The notes: generated by a model not told the origin, from the letters alone. A stretch of 19,816 nt of DNA from Porphyromonadaceae bacterium (GCA_905372135.1 CAJPNS010000023.1:1-19816), one strand, 5' to 3'. Positions 1-8,354 are shown, numbered from the stretch's first letter. A program made the numbers and translations.

Positions 1-390
1 GTAATGAAAGTGCGTGATTATGAGTGCGACGCACAAGGAATAGTAAACAATGCCAACTACTTGCACTATTTCGAGGCTACCAGGCACGACTTTATGGAAG
101 AGTGTGGCATATATTTTCGCGATATGACTGAGCAGAATATTTTCCCAGTTGTAAGGAATGCTAATCTGTCGTACAAAAACTCATTGCGAGGTTCGGACCG
201 TTTCGTCAGTCGCCTATCGGTCGAACGTCAGGGGCTGAAATATTTTTTTCGTCAAGAGATATTGCGTCTGCCCGATAAGGTTCTCTGTGTCAGAGGGGTG
301 ATAGAGATAGTCTGTATCATCGGCGGACGTGCCTCGCGGTGCGAGATTTTCGACGAGGCGTTTCGAGATTATATCGTAGCGAAGGATTAA
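1..390 (+). CDS. acyl-CoA thioesterase, 4HBT hotdog fold (5' end probably outside window)
   Basis: Predicted single-domain hotdog thioesterase that hydrolyses acyl-CoA or related thioesters in the cytoplasm. The diagnostic N-terminal signature is visible: an Asp at residue 9 (counting from the ATG at position 4), followed by GIVNNANYLHYFE, the D-x-x-G-x-V-x-N-x-x-Y pattern of the YbgC/FcbC group in which the Asp is catalytic. A later stretch, RGVIEIVCIIGGRASRCEIFDE, fits the closing strands of the fold. The usual length is about 130-140 residues, and relatives normally have several residues before the KVRDYECD stretch. The frame is open to the window edge (GTA before the ATG), so the true start may lie upstream and the gene is best treated as possibly 5'-truncated. 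mtgA starts 25 nt downstream, so the two are probably cotranscribed. The substrate cannot be told from sequence. Confidence 0.85.
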   Translation, partial: VMKVRDYECDAQGIVNNANYLHYFEATRHDFMEECGIYFRDMTEQNIFPVVRNANLSYKNSLRGSDRFVSRLSVERQGLKYFFRQEILRLPDKVLCVRGVIEIVCIIGGRASRCEIFDEAFRDYIVAKD

Positions 391-415
391 TTTTACCTCG
401 TAAAATAGAAGGATT

Positions 416-1144
416 ATGTGGAAGAAGATAGGCAAAATATTACTGAAAATACTGCTCATTTTCATCGCTATCACGGTGCTTATGACTATCGTTTACCGAT
501 GGGTGAATCCTCCCATTACGCCGCTGATGGTGATACGTGCCGTATCCGACGACTATCCGATAAAGAAAAAATGGATACCTATCGAAGATATGCCGCAATC
601 GTTGCTCAACTGTGTAGTTGCTTCGGAGGATAATTTCTTCCTATCGCACTACGGTATCGACTTCGGAGCTGTCGAGAAGGCTATAGAATACAATAAGAAA
701 CATAAGAAAACACGTGGAGCCAGCACCGTATCGCAACAAACGGCAAAGAACGTTTTTCTGTGGCAAGGCAGGACTTGGGTCAGAAAAGGTTTCGAAGTCT
801 ATTTTACGTTTCTTATAGAGACTTTCTGGAGCAAAGAGCGCATAATGGAGGTGTATCTGAATGTTATCGAGATGGGGCGAGGCGTATACGGCATAGAGGC
901 TGCCGCTCGTAATCATTTCGGCAAGGAGGCAACTAAGCTTACCCCATATCAATCGGCTCTGATAGTCGCCTCTTTCCCCAACCCGTTGAGGTACAATCCC
1001 GCCAACCCGTCGGGGTATCTGACACGCCGTGCCAATGCTATATTGGCTCTGTCGCAAAAGATGCCCAAGGTGAAGTTCGACGATAAAACTATCGAGAAAG
1101 CGAAAGAGCGACACGAAAAACATATCAAAAACAAAAAACGGTAA
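416..1144 (+). CDS. mtgA: monofunctional peptidoglycan glycosyltransferase
   Basis: Polymerises lipid II into glycan strands on the outer face of the inner membrane. The 242-residue protein has one N-terminal membrane anchor (about residues 5-28) followed by a GT51 domain without a transpeptidase domain, the MtgA architecture. GT51 motifs appear in order: EDNFFLSHYGIDF with the catalytic Glu near residue 71, GASTVSQQTAKNVFL near 101-115, RKGFEVYFTFLIE near 123-135, and KERIMEVYLNVIEMG near 140-154. The tail is very basic, ending in lysines and an arginine. An AGAAGG purine-rich ribosome site lies just before the ATG. It follows the thioesterase by 25 nt and precedes ftsX, which has its own promoter, so this is the end of one transcription unit inside an envelope-biogenesis neighbourhood. 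Confidence 0.95.
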   Translation: MWKKIGKILLKILLIFIAITVLMTIVYRWVNPPITPLMVIRAVSDDYPIKKKWIPIEDMPQSLLNCVVASEDNFFLSHYGIDFGAVEKAIEYNKKHKKTRGASTVSQQTAKNVFLWQGRTWVRKGFEVYFTFLIETFWSKERIMEVYLNVIEMGRGVYGIEAAARNHFGKEATKLTPYQSALIVASFPNPLRYNPANPSGYLTRRANAILALSQKMPKVKFDDKTIEKAKERHEKHIKNKKR

Positions 1145-1203
1145 TCTTTCGGCACGGATATTATCTAAAACAACTTTACGAGTGTTTTTACCCGAAAAAA
1201 TAC

Positions 1204-1211
1204 TAACTTTG
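1204..1211 (+). promoter_or_regulatory. Bacteroidetes -7 promoter element for ftsX
   Basis: TAACTTTG matches the Bacteroidetes -7 consensus TAnnTTTG and lies 39 nt before the ftsX ATG, giving an inferred 5' leader of about 30-35 nt. No good TTTG -33 element is seen at 19-21 nt upstream, so the call rests on the -7 motif and its position in the 106-nt gap after mtgA. Confidence 0.6.
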
Positions 1212-1250
1212 CAATCGCAGACCAATAACCTATATTAACCATATAACCGT

Positions 1251-2129
1251 ATGCCCATAAACACAGAAAAAGCCCGTAAAGACTCGTTTTTCAATCTTTA
1301 TTTTACATCGACCATAAGTATTGCCGTGGCTCTGTTTATGCTCGGTCTGGTGGCTATGCTGCTACTCTGGGGCAATCATGTTACCCGATTTGCGAAAGAG
1401 AATCTGGTCGTATCGCTCATACTGAGCGACGCTACTACCGACGACGACCTGACAAGAATCGAGAACTACCTCGCATCTGCCGACTTTGTAAAGCATTACC
1501 AATATATCTCAAAAGATGCCGCTCTCGAAGAGCACATAGCCGACGTGGGCGACAATCCGATGGAGCTACTCGGATACAATCCCATAAAAGCGTCGATAGA
1601 GGTCAATCTCAAAGCGGAGTTTATCAGCGAAGCTTTTTTGCAGAAACTCTCGAAAGACATTGAGATATACCCTTTTGTGGAGAATGTGGCTTATCAGCAG
1701 ATAATGATTTCAGACCTCAATACCAACGTCAAACGTATCTCGCTCGTATTGTTGCTCATATCGCTCATACTTGTGCTTATCACAGTGATACTTATCAATA
1801 ATACAATACGTATATCCATCTACTCCAAACGTTTTGTCATCAACACGATGAAACTCGTCGGAGCGAAGGCGTGGTTTATACGTCGTCCGTTCCTGTGGCG
1901 GTTTGTCAAGAACGGGCTGATAGCTTCGTTTCTGGCTTGCTTCGGTTTATTCGGAGTGGGGTATTATATACAGAGAATGGATTTCTCGCTGCCGTTGTAC
2001 GACTATCGTTTCTTTGTGCCGATTATAGTTGTAGTATTTGCCGTAGGCTTCTTGGTAAGCTTCCTTGCGGCACTTTTCTGTATCAATCGTTACATTCGTA
2101 TGAAGTCGGGCGACTTGTATTTTATTTGA
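1251..2129 (+). CDS. ftsX: cell division ABC-transporter-like permease FtsX
   Basis: FtsX is the membrane partner of the ATPase FtsE. FtsEX links cytoplasmic ATP hydrolysis to activation of peptidoglycan hydrolases at the division site. The 292-residue protein shows the family layout: short cytoplasmic N-terminus, TM1 (about 22-42), a large extracytoplasmic domain (about 45-160), then three membrane segments near 164-187, 223-242 and 254-277. The stretch ILINNTIRISIYSKRF and MKLVGAK after TM2 match the conserved FtsX permease core. No ftsE is adjacent, as is common in Bacteroidetes, where ftsE and ftsX are often unlinked. The next gene, DUF3098, starts 39 nt downstream, an arrangement typical of this phylum. 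A -7 element at 1204-1211 suggests this is the first gene of an ftsX-DUF3098-uppP-pyrE unit. Confidence 0.93.
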   Translation: MPINTEKARKDSFFNLYFTSTISIAVALFMLGLVAMLLLWGNHVTRFAKENLVVSLILSDATTDDDLTRIENYLASADFVKHYQYISKDAALEEHIADVGDNPMELLGYNPIKASIEVNLKAEFISEAFLQKLSKDIEIYPFVENVAYQQIMISDLNTNVKRISLVLLLISLILVLITVILINNTIRISIYSKRFVINTMKLVGAKAWFIRRPFLWRFVKNGLIASFLACFGLFGVGYYIQRMDFSLPLYDYRFFVPIIVVVFAVGFLVSFLAALFCINRYIRMKSGDLYFI

Positions 2130-2168
2130 AAAACGAATTATAATTACAAAACACACAAAATACTGTTT

Positions 2169-2378
2169 ATGAACAAAATAAATTATATCCTGATAGCTGT
2201 TGCTGTGGCGGTAATAATTATCGGTTTCGTGCTTATGACAGGCTCGCCATCGACGGCAACCGAATACAATCCCGACATATTCTCGTTTCGTAGGATAACA
2301 CTTGCTCCGATAGTATGTCTTATCGGTTTCCTCCTTGTGATAGTGGGTATTATGTACAGACCGAAAGAAAAAGAATAA
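2169..2378 (+). CDS. DUF3098 family small membrane protein
   Basis: A 69-residue protein with two hydrophobic segments (about residues 4-24 and 45-62) separated by a conserved linker containing YNPDIFSFRRITLAP, which I recognise as the hallmark of the DUF3098 family of Bacteroidetes. Its function is unknown. It almost always lies between ftsX and uppP, as here (39 nt after ftsX, 37 nt before uppP), which suggests a role tied to division or lipid-carrier recycling; that is inference from context only. The start ATG gives the expected short N-terminus, and no alternative is needed. Confidence 0.88.
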   Translation: MNKINYILIAVAVAVIIIGFVLMTGSPSTATEYNPDIFSFRRITLAPIVCLIGFLLVIVGIMYRPKEKE

Positions 2379-2415
2379 TCCGCCTTGGGTCTAAAGCGAC
2401 ACCAACGAGACTATT

Positions 2416-3300
2416 ATGACGTGGTTCGAAGCGATTATAATTGCCATAGTCGAAGGACTGACAGAGTTCTTGCCCGTATCTTCGACAGGACACATGATTA
2501 TCACACAGGGGCTGCTCGGAATGCACTCCGACGAGTTTATCAAAGCATTTACCGTAATCATTCAGTTTGGAGCGATATTGTCGGTCATAGTCCTGTACTT
2601 CAAGAGATTTGTGCAGGTCGCCCCGATTAGTGTATTTCAGCTGCCTGCAGACAGCAATTTCGGCACGTGGCATAAGTTGCGTTATTTTTGGGGGCAGCTT
2701 ATCCGCAAGTACGATTTTTACTGGAAACTACTGATTGCTTTCGCTCCCGCAGCCGTCTTGGGATTTCTGTTTTCGGACGCGATAGACCGTCTGCTCGAAC
2801 GCGTAGAGGTAGTGGCAGTTATGCTTATCGTTGGCGGTGTGTTTATGATTTTTGTAGATAAAATTTTCGATAAAACCGACGCAGACCAAACGATAGGCTG
2901 GCGTAAGGCTCTCTTTATCGGCTTTTGCCAATGCGTGGCTATGATACCGGGCGTAAGTCGTTCGATGGCAACGATTGTAGGCGGTATGTCGCAGAGGCTG
3001 ACACGCAAGAATGCAGCCGAATTTTCGTTTTTCCTTGCTGTGCCTACTATGTTTGCCGCCTCGGCTTGGAAGTTTTACAAACTGTTTGCCGACCCCGCCT
3101 CACGTCAGTTGCTCGGGCAAAATATCGATACGCTGATAATAGGCAATGTGGTTGCTTTTGTCGTTGCTATGCTGGCGATTAAGTTTTTTATCGGCTTCCT
3201 TACCAAATACGGCTTCAAGGCATTCGGTTATTATCGTATAGCAGTAGGTGCCATACTACTGATATTGCTTCTGGCAAATGTCAATCTTAGCGTAATCTGA
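2416..3300 (+). CDS. uppP: undecaprenyl-diphosphatase UppP (BacA)
   Basis: Dephosphorylates undecaprenyl pyrophosphate to regenerate the lipid carrier for peptidoglycan and surface glycan synthesis, and confers bacitracin tolerance. The 294-residue polytopic membrane protein carries both family signatures: E13xxxE17 within VEGLTEFLPVSSTGHM near the N-terminus, including the VSSTGH segment, and PGVSRSMATIVGG near residues 177-190 with the conserved Arg. It is about 20 residues longer than the E. coli enzyme because of a polar loop near residues 75-100 (FQLPADSNFGTWHKLRYFWG), which is common in Bacteroidetes versions. It lies in the ftsX-DUF3098-uppP cluster and is followed 34 nt later by pyrE without an obvious promoter, so cotranscription is likely. 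Confidence 0.95.
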   Translation: MTWFEAIIIAIVEGLTEFLPVSSTGHMIITQGLLGMHSDEFIKAFTVIIQFGAILSVIVLYFKRFVQVAPISVFQLPADSNFGTWHKLRYFWGQLIRKYDFYWKLLIAFAPAAVLGFLFSDAIDRLLERVEVVAVMLIVGGVFMIFVDKIFDKTDADQTIGWRKALFIGFCQCVAMIPGVSRSMATIVGGMSQRLTRKNAAEFSFFLAVPTMFAASAWKFYKLFADPASRQLLGQNIDTLIIGNVVAFVVAMLAIKFFIGFLTKYGFKAFGYYRIAVGAILLILLLANVNLSVI

Positions 3301-3334
3301 TTTTTTTATCAAAATAGAATATAATCAAAATATT

Positions 3335-3967
3335 ATGGAACAAAAGATAGCGAAGGCACTGTTGGAGATAGGAGCGGTTTTTCTCCGTCCCGACGAGCCT
3401 TTTACTTGGGCGAGCGGCATAAAAAGCCCTATTTACTGCGACAATCGCCTTATACTTACCGCCCCCGACGTACGAGACGAGGTAGAGAAGGCTCTGGCTC
3501 AGACGATAAAAACACACTACGCCGATGTAGAGGTACTTATGGGCACTGCTACGGCAGGCATTGCACACGCTGCCATAGCAGCTTCTATAATGGGGTTGCC
3601 GATGGGATATGTAAGAGGAGGCTCCAAAGACCACGGCAGACAGAACCGTATCGAAGGGCGTCTACAAGCGGGGCAAAAGGTCGTAGTCGTCGAAGACCTG
3701 ATATCGACGGCAGGCAGCAGCATAGAGGCGGTAGAGGCGTTGCGTGAGGCAGGAGCCGATGTGCTCGGTATAGCGAGCATATTTACCTACGGTATGCAAC
3801 GCGGCGTAGACAATCTGGCAAAAGCGGGCATCAAGAACGTCAGCCTGTCGAATTTCGATGTATTGATACGAGTGGCTGCCTCCTGCGGATATATCAAAGA
3901 CAGCGATGTAGAGCGACTACTCCGCTTCCGCAACAATCCGAACGACGAGAGTTGGGCAGTGCACTAG
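3335..3967 (+). CDS. pyrE: orotate phosphoribosyltransferase
   Basis: Transfers the phosphoribosyl group of PRPP to orotate to form OMP, the fifth step of de novo pyrimidine synthesis, in the cytosol. The 210-residue length is usual. The PRPP-binding loop VVVVEDLISTAGSS (about residues 115-128), with the acidic pair ED followed by the TAGSS phosphate loop, identifies a type I phosphoribosyltransferase. The flexible catalytic loop with GGSKDHGRQNRIEG (about 95-108) carries the conserved Lys and Arg, and the N-terminal FTWASGIKSPIYCDNR is specific to PyrE. It follows uppP by 34 nt and is convergent with rsmH, separated by only 27 nt. A clear intrinsic terminator is not visible in that short gap. 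Its position behind uppP, rather than near other pyr genes, is a local peculiarity. Confidence 0.95.
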   Translation: MEQKIAKALLEIGAVFLRPDEPFTWASGIKSPIYCDNRLILTAPDVRDEVEKALAQTIKTHYADVEVLMGTATAGIAHAAIAASIMGLPMGYVRGGSKDHGRQNRIEGRLQAGQKVVVVEDLISTAGSSIEAVEALREAGADVLGIASIFTYGMQRGVDNLAKAGIKNVSLSNFDVLIRVAASCGYIKDSDVERLLRFRNNPNDESWAVH

Positions 3968-3994
3968 CTTATCTATTAATTATTTACACTATAA

Positions 3995-4888
3995 TCATGA
4001 TTTTTCGGCGAAGCGTAGGCGGGCGCTGCGTGCTCTGCCGTTGGCGGTGATTTCGTCGGCTGTGCTTACGATTGCTTTCGATACGTTCACGAAAGGCGAT
4101 ACGACGTTGCCGTAAAAATCCTTTTGGAGCGTCCCCTCGAAGTTTCCGCTTCGAAGGAAGTTTTTCACTATGCGGTCTTCTATCGAATGGTAGGCTATGA
4201 CGGCGATTCTACCCCCTTTCGAAAGCAAATCGACAGACTGTAGTAGCATCATTTTCAGAGCGTCCATCTCGGCATTGACCTCGATACGGATAGCCTGAAA
4301 TATGGGTGCAAGTTCTTTATTCTCTTTTCCTTTCGTGCAAAAAGGCTTTAGCACTTCGAGCAGTTCGGCGATAGTACGAATTGGCGCCGCCTGCCTCCGA
4401 CGCACTATAGCCGCTGCAATACGTCGAGCGGTGCGTACTTCGCCGTAGCGATAGAGTAGGTCGGCGAGGTCGTCTTCGGAGTAGTTATTTATTAGCTTGT
4501 CGGCTGTAAAGTCGGCGTTGCGGTTCATCCTCATATCGAGGGCTCCGTCGAAACGGTACGAAAAGCCTCGCTCGGCTTCGTCGAAGTGGTGCGACGACAC
4601 TCCGAGATCGGCTATAATGCCGTCGACGTGGGTGATACCGTAGTATCTGAGGAAATTGCCGATATGTTTGAAGTTGCCTCTGACGAAGGTAAAACGTTCG
4701 TCGTGGGGTACGTTTTCGCGAGCATCTTTGTCGCGGTCGAATCCATAGAGTCTGCCCTTGTGGTCGAGTCGGTCGAGGATTGCCCTTGAATGCCCGCCTC
4801 CGCCAAAAGTGCAGTCGACGTAGATGCCGTCGGGTTTTATGGCTAAGGCTTCTATACTCTCAGGCAGCAATACTGGGATATGGTACAT
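3995..4888 (-). CDS. rsmH: 16S rRNA (cytosine(1402)-N(4))-methyltransferase RsmH
   Basis: SAM-dependent enzyme that N4-methylates C1402 in the decoding centre of 16S rRNA. The 297-residue protein begins MYHIPVLLPES, as is usual. It shows the SAM-binding FGGGGH near residues 28-33, DLGVSSHHFD near 94-103, RGFSYRFDGALDMRM near 107-121, ELAPIFQAIRIEVN, and the C-terminal YHSIEDRIVKNFLR and RARSARLR motifs, so it is complete. It sits 31 nt downstream of cca on the same strand, probably as the second gene of an operon. In most bacteria rsmH (mraW) lies between mraZ and ftsL at the head of the division/cell-wall (dcw) cluster; none of those genes is adjacent here. Confidence 0.95.
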   Translation of the reverse strand: MYHIPVLLPESIEALAIKPDGIYVDCTFGGGGHSRAILDRLDHKGRLYGFDRDKDARENVPHDERFTFVRGNFKHIGNFLRYYGITHVDGIIADLGVSSHHFDEAERGFSYRFDGALDMRMNRNADFTADKLINNYSEDDLADLLYRYGEVRTARRIAAAIVRRRQAAPIRTIAELLEVLKPFCTKGKENKELAPIFQAIRIEVNAEMDALKMMLLQSVDLLSKGGRIAVIAYHSIEDRIVKNFLRSGNFEGTLQKDFYGNVVSPFVNVSKAIVSTADEITANGRARSARLRFAEKS

Positions 4889-4919
4889 TGTCGTATGTGC
4901 GAATATTGATAATATTAAG

Positions 4920-6332
4920 CTATGCGGGTTTGATGCCCTGTTTTTCGGCTATTTCGAGTAGAAACCGAAACGCCTCGTCGTGCGAATTAGGTATGATACC
5001 ATCGAGAATGGCATCTTTTATCTGCGTCTTTAGCTCTCCTACCAAACTGCACGGAGGTAGCCCGAATACCGACATTATCTCTGTGCCGTCTACAGGTGGT
5101 TGGAAGTTGCGTATGCGGTCTTTCTCTTCGAGTTCCACGAGTTTGCGACGTACGAGTTCGAAGTTTTCGGAGAAACGCTTCACTTTTTTCAGGTTGTTCG
5201 ACGTTATATCGCATTGGCATAGCATCATCAGATGGTCGATATCGTCGCCCGCATCGAATAGCAGACGTCTTACCGCCGAGTCGGTTACTATGTCTTCACT
5301 CAGTACTATCGGTCGCATGTGGAGCAATACCATTTTCTGGACGAACTTCATCTGCTCGCCGAGTGGCAACTTGAGGTTTTCGAAGATGCGTTTTACCATT
5401 TTCGAGCCTACATAGTTGTGGTTGTGGAATGTCCAGCCGCGTGCCTCTTCCCAGCGTTTCGTCTTCGGCTTGCCGATATCGTGTAGCAGAGCAGCCCACC
5501 GAAGCCAGAGGTCGTCGGATACTTTTGCCAAGTTGTCGAGCACCTGCAGCGAATGCAAGAAGTTGTCTTTGTGTGCCCGTCCGTCGACAGACTCCACCCC
5601 TTTCATAGCCGAGAGTTCGGGCATTATAAGCGGCAGCAGCCCTGTGGTGTCGAGCAGGCGTAAGCCGACCGAAGGTTTCGGCGAGAGCATTATCTTGTTC
5701 AGTTCGTCGGCAATACGCTCTTTGGTGATGATGGCGATACGCTCCCTGTTTCGCCAGATAGCCACGAGTGTTTCGTCTTTGATATCGAATCCGAGCTGAG
5801 CCGAGAATCTTATGGCACGCATCATACGCAGCGGGTCGTCGGAGAATGTGATATCGGCGTCGAGCGGCGTGCGGATTATATGTTTGCTCAGGTCGGCAAG
5901 CCCTCCAAACGGGTCGACGAGCGAGCCGAAACGTTCTTTGTTGAGGCAGATAGCCATAGCGTTGATGGTGAAATCGCGGCGGTTTTGGTCGTCTTCGAGC
6001 GTGCCTTCCTCTACTATGGGGTTGCGGCTGTCGTGTCGGTACGACTCGCGGCGGGCTCCTACTATCTCTATCTCCGTGTCGCGATGTTTTATCTGTGCCG
6101 TGCCGTAGGTCTTGAATACTGCAAGGTGAGCTCCTCGCCCCAGATGACGCCGAAGCGTCTCGGCAAATCGTATGCCGTTGCCCACCACTACTACGTCTAT
6201 GTCTTTCGAGGGGCGGCAGAGCAGTAAGTCTCTTACATAACCACCTATAAGGTAGCACTCTATGCCTTCGGAGTCGGCTACGTCACCTATGGTACGAAAA
6301 ATCTTACTGTCTATCTTGTCTGCTAAATTCAT
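4920..6332 (-). CDS. cca: CCA-adding tRNA nucleotidyltransferase with HD domain
   Basis: Class II tRNA nucleotidyltransferase that adds or repairs the 3' CCA of tRNAs; some relatives act only as poly(A) polymerase or on part of the CCA. The 470-residue protein has the nucleotidyltransferase head GGYVRDLL (about 30-37) with the metal-binding DID (residues 44-46), then the NRRDFTINAMA motif, and the DDPLRMMRAIRFSAQLGF helix motif. A C-terminal HD phosphohydrolase domain follows, with HSLQVLDNL and LLHDIGKPKTKR (HD pair near 283-284), as in many Bacteroidetes Cca proteins. The start ATG at 6330-6332 gives a standard N-terminus. It is divergent from folD across a 165-nt promoter region, with a -7 element on this strand at 6422-6429, and is followed by rsmH. 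Confidence 0.93.
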   Translation of the reverse strand: MNLADKIDSKIFRTIGDVADSEGIECYLIGGYVRDLLLCRPSKDIDVVVVGNGIRFAETLRRHLGRGAHLAVFKTYGTAQIKHRDTEIEIVGARRESYRHDSRNPIVEEGTLEDDQNRRDFTINAMAICLNKERFGSLVDPFGGLADLSKHIIRTPLDADITFSDDPLRMMRAIRFSAQLGFDIKDETLVAIWRNRERIAIITKERIADELNKIMLSPKPSVGLRLLDTTGLLPLIMPELSAMKGVESVDGRAHKDNFLHSLQVLDNLAKVSDDLWLRWAALLHDIGKPKTKRWEEARGWTFHNHNYVGSKMVKRIFENLKLPLGEQMKFVQKMVLLHMRPIVLSEDIVTDSAVRRLLFDAGDDIDHLMMLCQCDITSNNLKKVKRFSENFELVRRKLVELEEKDRIRNFQPPVDGTEIMSVFGLPPCSLVGELKTQIKDAILDGIIPNSHDEAFRFLLEIAEKQGIKPA

Positions 6333-6421
6333 CTATCGTCGAAACTCGTCGTTTATACCACCCTAAAGAATATGTTGTTGTAGCCGTCGGCAGCCTTTGT
6401 ATCTAATAATCACTTGGGTTG

Positions 6422-6429
6422 CAAAATTA
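6422..6429 (-). promoter_or_regulatory. Bacteroidetes -7 promoter element for cca-rsmH
   Basis: On the minus strand this reads TAATTTTG, a match to TAnnTTTG, about 90 nt before the cca start. No convincing -33 TTTG is seen at the expected distance. The same octamer is used upstream of purA. Confidence 0.5.
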
Positions 6430-6464
6430 CTATTTTTCTTTATAATTAAGATAGAAAAAAGTTC

Positions 6465-6472
6465 TAACTTTG
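6465..6472 (+). promoter_or_regulatory. Bacteroidetes -7 promoter element for folD
   Basis: TAACTTTG matches TAnnTTTG and is identical to the element before ftsX. It lies 25 nt before the folD ATG, which implies a very short leader. The folD leader has no clear Shine-Dalgarno sequence, only an A-rich stretch, as is frequent in this phylum. Confidence 0.6.
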
Positions 6473-6497
6473 TGCGGTAAATTAAAAAAGTAATAAT

Positions 6498-7352
6498 ATG
6501 CAAGTAATATCAGGAAAAGACCTATCGGCAAGTCTGAAAGCCGATATGGCAAAGCAAGTGGCAACCTACAAAGAGAGATACGGACGGCTGCCGAAACTAT
6601 CGGTGATCCTCGTAGGCGACGACCTCGGTAGCGTTTCGTACGTTACGGGCAAAGCCAAAGCCTCGGAAGAGGTGGGAATACTCAACGAGACCATACGTCT
6701 CGACGCTTCGACTACCGAAGCCGAACTGCTCCGTAAAATAGACGAACTCAACGCCGACTCTTCGGTCGACGGTATTCTCGTGCAGCTGCCGCTACCAAAG
6801 CATATCGACGAGAAAAAAGTGATATCGGCTATCAGACGCGAGAAAGACGTCGACGGATTTCACCCGCTCAATGTGGCCGGGCTTTGGAACAACACCGACT
6901 GCGTAGTACCCTGCACTCCCAAAGGAGTAATAAAACTTCTGAAGAGCCAAAACATAGAGATGAAAGGCAAAAACGTAGTAGTAATAGGGCGTAGCAATAT
7001 CGTGGGGCTGCCCGTAAGCAAACTCCTGCTCAACGAGAATGCCACCGTTACTATAACCCATAGCAAGACCGAAAACTTGCCTCAGGTGTGTGCCAAAGCC
7101 GATATTCTGGTAGTAGCTATCGGTAAGGCGAAGTTCGTTACTGCCGACTTCGTAAAACAGGGAGCCGTAGTAATCGATGTCGGAGTTAATCGCGACGAGG
7201 CTACGGGCAAACTCTGTGGCGATGTCGATTTCGATGCTTGTGCCGAGAAGACTTCGTATATCACCAAGGTACCCGGCGGAGTGGGTCCGATGACTATCTG
7301 CTGCTTGATGGAGAATACCATTGAGTGTTATCTCAGAAATGTAGCAAAATAA
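6498..7352 (+). CDS. folD: bifunctional methylenetetrahydrofolate dehydrogenase / methenyltetrahydrofolate cyclohydrolase
   Basis: Cytosolic one-carbon enzyme that interconverts 5,10-methylene-THF, 5,10-methenyl-THF and 10-formyl-THF using NADP(H), supplying formyl groups for purines and initiator tRNA. The 284-residue length fits the family. Visible motifs are SYVTGKAKASEEVGI (Tyr48 and Lys52 match the catalytic YVxxK pair), DGILVQLPLPKHI near 94-106, the Rossmann segment GRSNIVGLPVSKLL near 164-177, and the signature PGGVGPMT near 261-268. It is divergent from cca and is followed 69 nt later by an outer-membrane protein gene, with no promoter consensus in between, so the two may be cotranscribed without being functionally related. 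Confidence 0.96.
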   Translation: MQVISGKDLSASLKADMAKQVATYKERYGRLPKLSVILVGDDLGSVSYVTGKAKASEEVGILNETIRLDASTTEAELLRKIDELNADSSVDGILVQLPLPKHIDEKKVISAIRREKDVDGFHPLNVAGLWNNTDCVVPCTPKGVIKLLKSQNIEMKGKNVVVIGRSNIVGLPVSKLLLNENATVTITHSKTENLPQVCAKADILVVAIGKAKFVTADFVKQGAVVIDVGVNRDEATGKLCGDVDFDACAEKTSYITKVPGGVGPMTICCLMENTIECYLRNVAK

Positions 7353-7421
7353 ACCACCAACGGCGACTGTCACCGTGATAAATAGTTGCAACCGCCTTAA
7401 CCACTCGTATAAGTTGTTGGT

Positions 7422-8330
7422 ATGAAGACAATACCTGCCGATAGTCTGAGGAGAGTCTCTTTGTCTTTCGTCGTGTTTCTGTTTGCAAACACGCTATATC
7501 CGCAGACAGTGAACAGTTTTGCCGTGTGGATATCGGGCGGATACAATAATCTTATTGCCTCAAGAGACAAGGTGGCATACCTCGGTGGGCTTGCCACAGA
7601 CTTTGGACTCGGTTACGACCTGCGAAGCGGAAACACTATATTCCAGATAGGAGGCGAGGTACGGTATCAGACCTCAAACGCACGGCTGAGAAACTTCAGC
7701 GAAACGATACCGATGATAAACACCGAAGGTAAGCCATACGACGGACTATTCGATTTCAGACACAACGTCGATAGGCAGCGTGTGGGCAGTGTAGCTATAG
7801 CAGCGAAACTGGGTTTCGTCTCGTACAGTGATGTATATGTGTTGTTTGGAGCAAAGTATGGCTACAACTTCTACGGATACTCTCTGACGTCGACAAGTGT
7901 AACCTCGCGTGCACGATACGACCATATCATAGGCGAAGACGACGGCGGATTATTGTCCGATATGCCAAACCACGGATACGGTACGGCTAAGCGTCGTTAC
8001 GGCAATAAGTTGAATCTCGAGCCTTCGGTATACGGCTCCGTCGAGGTGGGGCGGCAATTGTCGGACAAGACATTTTTGGCGGCAGTGCCACGAATAGCTC
8101 TGTTTTTAGACGTTGGCTATACCAAGCTCGAAAAGAGCCAAAAGACCGTAGACGGCAGCCTTATAAAAGATATATTTACCACAGAAGAGTTTGTGCCCGC
8201 TTTGTCGACCTTCTTTTTCGACCCATCGGCAGATGGAAAGAGGTGGCTCTCTCTATCGTTCGGAGTGCGGCTCACTCTGCTATGGGGGCATCAGAAGATG
8301 GGGCGTTGCCGTTGTATACAAGATTTTTAA
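7422..8330 (+). CDS. predicted outer-membrane beta-barrel protein, unknown function
   Basis: A 302-residue exported protein I do not recognise by name. Residues 1-28 look like a signal peptide: basic start (RR at 10-11), hydrophobic stretch LSFVVFLFANTLYP, and likely cleavage near QTVNS. The mature part is rich in alternating aromatic/Gly strand patterns, such as FAVWISGGYNNLI, SVAIAAKLGFVSYSDVYVLFGAKYGYNFYG and WLSLSFGVRLTLLW, as in Bacteroidetes outer-membrane barrels. It ends in a short Cys-containing tail (GRCRCIQDF), a feature seen in some Bacteroidetes outer-membrane proteins of unknown role. The glycosyltransferase starts 24 nt downstream, so they are probably translated from one mRNA. 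The alternative, a periplasmic protein with beta-structure, cannot be excluded. Confidence 0.7.
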   Translation: MKTIPADSLRRVSLSFVVFLFANTLYPQTVNSFAVWISGGYNNLIASRDKVAYLGGLATDFGLGYDLRSGNTIFQIGGEVRYQTSNARLRNFSETIPMINTEGKPYDGLFDFRHNVDRQRVGSVAIAAKLGFVSYSDVYVLFGAKYGYNFYGYSLTSTSVTSRARYDHIIGEDDGGLLSDMPNHGYGTAKRRYGNKLNLEPSVYGSVEVGRQLSDKTFLAAVPRIALFLDVGYTKLEKSQKTVDGSLIKDIFTTEEFVPALSTFFFDPSADGKRWLSLSFGVRLTLLWGHQKMGRCRCIQDF

Positions 8331-8354
8331 TCACCTATAAAAACGATATAAAAA

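Noticed and set aside
4219..4233. CGAAAGCAAATC in the rsmH gene as an anti-repeat
   Set aside because: Only about eight matching bases inside a conserved coding region; expected by chance.
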